This document shows positions 60,838 through 64,000 of a stretch of 64,000 nt of DNA, one piece after another. The first letter of the stretch is position 1; each line of letters starts with the position of its first letter. This DNA is from Alphaproteobacteria bacterium (GTDB lineage Bacteria > Pseudomonadota > Alphaproteobacteria > Caulobacterales > Hyphomonadaceae), in contig JAHJYW010000014.1 in the NCBI GenBank assembly GCA_018827375.1, forward strand, positions 62,001-126,000. The letters are read 5' to 3'. The position numbers were made by a program, and so were the translations under genes. A model generated the notes under the pieces. It did not search any database, had not been told where the DNA came from, and was given only the letters and a program-made list of their open reading frames with translations.

Positions 60838-61575
60838 ATGAGAATAGCGACATTCAGTGCGCTGGCGCTGGCGCTGTTGCCGACAGGCTGCGCGACAACC
60901 GGATCGGCAGGCGATTACGGCGCGATTCTCGGCGATATCATGCGGACGCCTGCTGGCCAGGGCACCCTGACGCAGGCTGAAATTGATGCGGGCCTGCGCG
61001 AGGCGCTGACAGTCGGCACCAATGCCGTGGCCTCGCAACTCGGCAAGACGAACGGCTATTTCGGCGACCCGCGCGTGCGCATACCGCTTCCCAAGACCTA
61101 TCGTGATATTCAGAGCAATCTTGCCCGTGTCGGCGCAAGCGGTCCGCTTGATGACCTGGAGCTGCGCATGAACCGCGCCGCCGAGGCCGCGGTTCCGGAA
61201 GCCAGAACGCTTATTCTTGGCGCCGTGAAATCCATCACGATCAATGATGCCCTGCAGATTCTGAATGGCGGGGACACGGCTGCGACGGATTATCTCCGTT
61301 CCCGCACAGAAACCCAGCTGCGCCAATCGTTCACGCCCTATGTGAGGCAGACACTTTCCCAGTCCGGCGCCTTTACTTCAATGGAGCAGGTTGCCGGCCA
61401 GTATGGCTTTGGGGGTGTCACGGGCAGCTTGCAGAACGACCTGACGCAGCATGCTGTGGGGCTCGGTCTCGATGGAATCTTCCTCTATGTGGCGGAAGAG
61501 GAAAAGAAGATCCGGGAAAATCCTTTGGCACGCACAAGCGAAATCCTGCGCCGCGTTTTCGGGAACCGCGCCTGA
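60838..61575 (+). CDS. DUF4197 domain-containing lipoprotein
   Basis: LTQAEIDAGLREALTVGTNAVASQLGKTNGYFGDPRVRIPLPKTYRDIQSNLARVGASGPLDDLELRMNRAAEAAVPEA. Confidence 0.87.
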   Translation: MRIATFSALALALLPTGCATTGSAGDYGAILGDIMRTPAGQGTLTQAEIDAGLREALTVGTNAVASQLGKTNGYFGDPRVRIPLPKTYRDIQSNLARVGASGPLDDLELRMNRAAEAAVPEARTLILGAVKSITINDALQILNGGDTAATDYLRSRTETQLRQSFTPYVRQTLSQSGAFTSMEQVAGQYGFGGVTGSLQNDLTQHAVGLGLDGIFLYVAEEEKKIRENPLARTSEILRRVFGNRA

Positions 61576-62555
61576 TGCGCAGAATTAAACGTGAGTTGAA
61601 AGCTGGCGGCGAGCTCGCAGGTATCGAGTTTGGAGACCCTATCAAGCCTTATGCGGCTGTATGGCTCCATGCGACCGGTTTCAATGCCATGACCTACCAG
61701 TCGCTTCTGGCGCCGCTCGGCCTCAGGGCCCGTATCGCAGCCCTCGACATGCGCGGGCACGGGCGCAGCACCTTGGCGGCCAAGCCGCGCAGCCTGAAGT
61801 CATGGAGCCGGTTTCGCGATGACGTGATCGAATGGCTTGAAAAGGAAGCACCCCAGGGCGTTGTCCTCGGTGGGCATTCCATGGGCGGCTGTGTGGCGCT
61901 TATGGTTGCGGGCAAGCGACCGGATCTGGTCAAGGGGCTGGTCCTCGTCGACCCGGTGATCCTCTCGCGCAAGGTCTATTTCTGGAATCATGTTTTCCCG
62001 CCGGTCTCGATGCTGATCGCGCGCAATGGCATGGCCAAGCAGGCGCGCAAGCGCAAGCCGGTGTTCAAGTCGTTCCGCAATGCGCTGGATTCCTATACGG
62101 GCCGAGGCGCGTTCAGCAGCTGGCGCGAGCCTTTCCTCGCTGATTACCTGCTTGATGGCGTTGATCGCGTGGACCATGCGGAAGCGGCCAACGCCGAACA
62201 GGAATGGCGCTTGTTGTGCGACCCGAAATGGGAAGCGGCGACTTTCGCGGCGCAGCGCAATCGCCCCTGGGCGGCAATGCGCAAGGTGCGCAAGAAGAAG
62301 ATCCCGATCACGATCCTGCGGCCGAACTCGGCATCCGTCATCAGCGGAAAAGTGCGCGCCCAGTTGATCCAGATGCATCCCAGCCTGATGATGAAACAGG
62401 TGCGCGGCACTTCGCACTTCCTGCCAATGGAAGCGCCGTATGAGGTGCGCGACCAGTTCTCCGCCTTCATCGCGCGGCTCGTGGAAGGCTTCACTGTCGA
62501 GGAAGATGGCCCTGTCGCCCGCTCTCTGAACGCGCGGCGCAGACGCGTAAGCTAG
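61575..62555 (+). CDS. Alpha/beta hydrolase
   Basis: VWLHATGFNAMTYQSLLAPLGLRARIAALDMRGHGRSTL; VVLGGHSMGGCVALMVA; GTSHFLPMEAP. Confidence 0.88.
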   Translation: MRRIKRELKAGGELAGIEFGDPIKPYAAVWLHATGFNAMTYQSLLAPLGLRARIAALDMRGHGRSTLAAKPRSLKSWSRFRDDVIEWLEKEAPQGVVLGGHSMGGCVALMVAGKRPDLVKGLVLVDPVILSRKVYFWNHVFPPVSMLIARNGMAKQARKRKPVFKSFRNALDSYTGRGAFSSWREPFLADYLLDGVDRVDHAEAANAEQEWRLLCDPKWEAATFAAQRNRPWAAMRKVRKKKIPITILRPNSASVISGKVRAQLIQMHPSLMMKQVRGTSHFLPMEAPYEVRDQFSAFIARLVEGFTVEEDGPVARSLNARRRRVS

Positions 62556-62556
62556 G

Positions 62557-62656
62557 CTAATCGATTAGAAAATCTGCAAAGTCGCTTGCGTGCCGGACAC
62601 GCAACAGACATTGCGCGGATCATGGCTTCGGGTCTAATCGCTCCAGAATCCTGGAG
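62557..62656. promoter_or_regulatory. Dyad-rich intergenic region: CTAATCGATTAG, TTGCGTG-ccgga-CACGCAA, CTCCAG-aatc-CTGGAG
   Basis: Three inverted repeats (62557-62568, 62586-62604, 62641-62656) upstream of the SLC13-type permease. Confidence 0.5.
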
Positions 62657-62665
62657 TTGATCCGC

Positions 62666-64000
62666 ATGGTCGAATTTCTGACCTCTTCCCCGATACAGAT
62701 CGCCATCGTCCTGTTCCTCGTGGCTGTCGTGTTTTTTGGGTTCGTGCGGGAATCCCTTCCTGCGGACGTTATTGCGCTTATGGCCATGGGCACGCTGATG
62801 CTGACCGGCATCATGAGCGTCAAGGAAACGCTGGGGGTCTTCTCCAATGCGGCGCCGCTGACCATCGCGGCCATGTTCGTCATGTCTGCCGCGCTCGACC
62901 GGACAGGCGTGATCGATCAGGCCGGACGATGGGTAACGCAGGCAACGCATGGCTGGCCGCCCATCCTGGCCATTATGGTGATGATGCTGGCAGTGATCTT
63001 CATGTCGGCCTTCATCAATAATACGCCTGTCGTCGTGGTGCTCATCCCGGTCGCCATCCGACTGGCCAAATCGCTCAAGATCTCGCCGTCCAAACTGCTG
63101 ATCCCGCTTTCGTTTGCGTCCATCTTCGGCGGCACGACCACGCTTATCGGCACGTCGACAAACCTCCTGGTGGATGGCGTTGCCCAATCGGGCGGGATGG
63201 CCCCGTTCGGCATGTTCGAGATCACGGCGGCCGGTGCGGTGCTCGCGCTTGTCGGCATGACCTATTTTGCGCTGGTTGGCTGGTGGCTGCTGCCCAACCG
63301 CGACACGCTGGCCGGCATGTTGCCTGACCAGAAGGAGCGCCGTTTCATTGCGCAGATCCTGATACCGATCGACTCGGTGCTGATTGGTTGCCCCCTGTCG
63401 GAAACCGGCTTTTCAGCGCAGCGCGGGTTCTCGATCATCGACGTGTTCCGCGAAGGCGTGTCGCTGAAGGCTTCGCTCGGTAAACTTATCCTGCGCGGCG
63501 GCGACCGGATCGTCTTGCGCTCGCCTGTATCGGAAATGCTTAGCCTGAAGGAACTTGGCCATGTTGCTATCGGTGCTGGTGCAGATGAGCCTTCGGCCTT
63601 CGAGCCTGTCCAGACGAGTGAAGTTATCATTGCCGAAGGCGTGATCGGCCCGCAGTCGCGCCTGATCGGCCGTCGCCTGCTCGGCCTCGGCCTTGCCCGC
63701 CTTTATGGCGTCTACATTATGGCGGTGCACCGGCGCGGCGAGAACATGGCCGAGCAGCTCGGCGAAATGCGTCTTGATGTCGGTGACACCGTGCTGGTCG
63801 AAGGTCCGGCTGCCGGCATGCGTCAGATGTTCGAGGATGGCGCGCTGAACAACCTGACGGCCACCAGCGACCGGGCTGTGCGGCGCGACAAGGCCGGCAT
63901 TGCGGTGCTCGCGCTTCTGCTGGTCATGGGGCTGGCGGCGTTTGAAGTGCTGCCGATTGCGGCGCTGGCCATCATCGGCGCGACGGCCGTTGTAGCGCTC
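62666..64000 (+). CDS. SLC13/ArsB-type permease with TrkA-C-like domains (truncated by window end)
   Basis: MVEFLTSSPIQIAIVLFLVAVVFFGFVRESLPADVIALMAMGTLMLTGIMSVKETLGVFSNAAPLTIAAMFVMSAAL; SAFINNTPVVVVLIPVAIRLA; FASIFGGTTTLIGTSTNLLV; open to end of window. Confidence 0.85.
   Translation, partial: MVEFLTSSPIQIAIVLFLVAVVFFGFVRESLPADVIALMAMGTLMLTGIMSVKETLGVFSNAAPLTIAAMFVMSAALDRTGVIDQAGRWVTQATHGWPPILAIMVMMLAVIFMSAFINNTPVVVVLIPVAIRLAKSLKISPSKLLIPLSFASIFGGTTTLIGTSTNLLVDGVAQSGGMAPFGMFEITAAGAVLALVGMTYFALVGWWLLPNRDTLAGMLPDQKERRFIAQILIPIDSVLIGCPLSETGFSAQRGFSIIDVFREGVSLKASLGKLILRGGDRIVLRSPVSEMLSLKELGHVAIGAGADEPSAFEPVQTSEVIIAEGVIGPQSRLIGRRLLGLGLARLYGVYIMAVHRRGENMAEQLGEMRLDVGDTVLVEGPAAGMRQMFEDGALNNLTATSDRAVRRDKAGIAVLALLLVMGLAAFEVLPIAALAIIGATAVVAL

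Overview
Gene-dense chromosomal window of a high-GC alphaproteobacterium, probably Caulobacterales/Hyphomonadaceae-like. This placement is inferred from gene content, a permuted tmRNA, an SspB-alpha homologue, a CtrA-type site and a GTTC-N7-GTTC LexA-type site. There is no sign of a prophage, transposon, CRISPR array or tRNA cluster. Recognisable loci: aquaporin divergent from a ZnuD-like TonB receptor; thyA; three tandem TadG/vWA paralogues; a MarR-GNAT fusion behind a perfect 10-bp inverted repeat; a circularly permuted two-piece tmRNA (tag ANDNHAEGQLLAA); a sphingosine-1-phosphate-lyase-like enzyme; SspB; tandem PaaI thioesterases and a P450; a RusA-like resolvase coupled to a membrane L7/L12-CTD-like protein; fumC; an OYE; a UvrD/PcrA helicase; mreBCD-mrdA-rodA; an NSS transporter; an Mla/MCE lipid-transport operon with a STAS-MlaE fusion; two acyl-CoA dehydrogenases flanking a secreted Hcp-fold-like orphan; pepN; a PleC-like kinase; kdsB; a BlaI/M56 pair; and a truncated SLC13-type permease. 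The best candidates for something undescribed are the TadG/vWA triplet with divergent Cys-containing inserts, the exported Hcp-like orphan, the RusA + L7/L12-like pair, and several sharp dyads in divergent intergenic regions. All homology calls are by eye from protein motifs; no searches were run.
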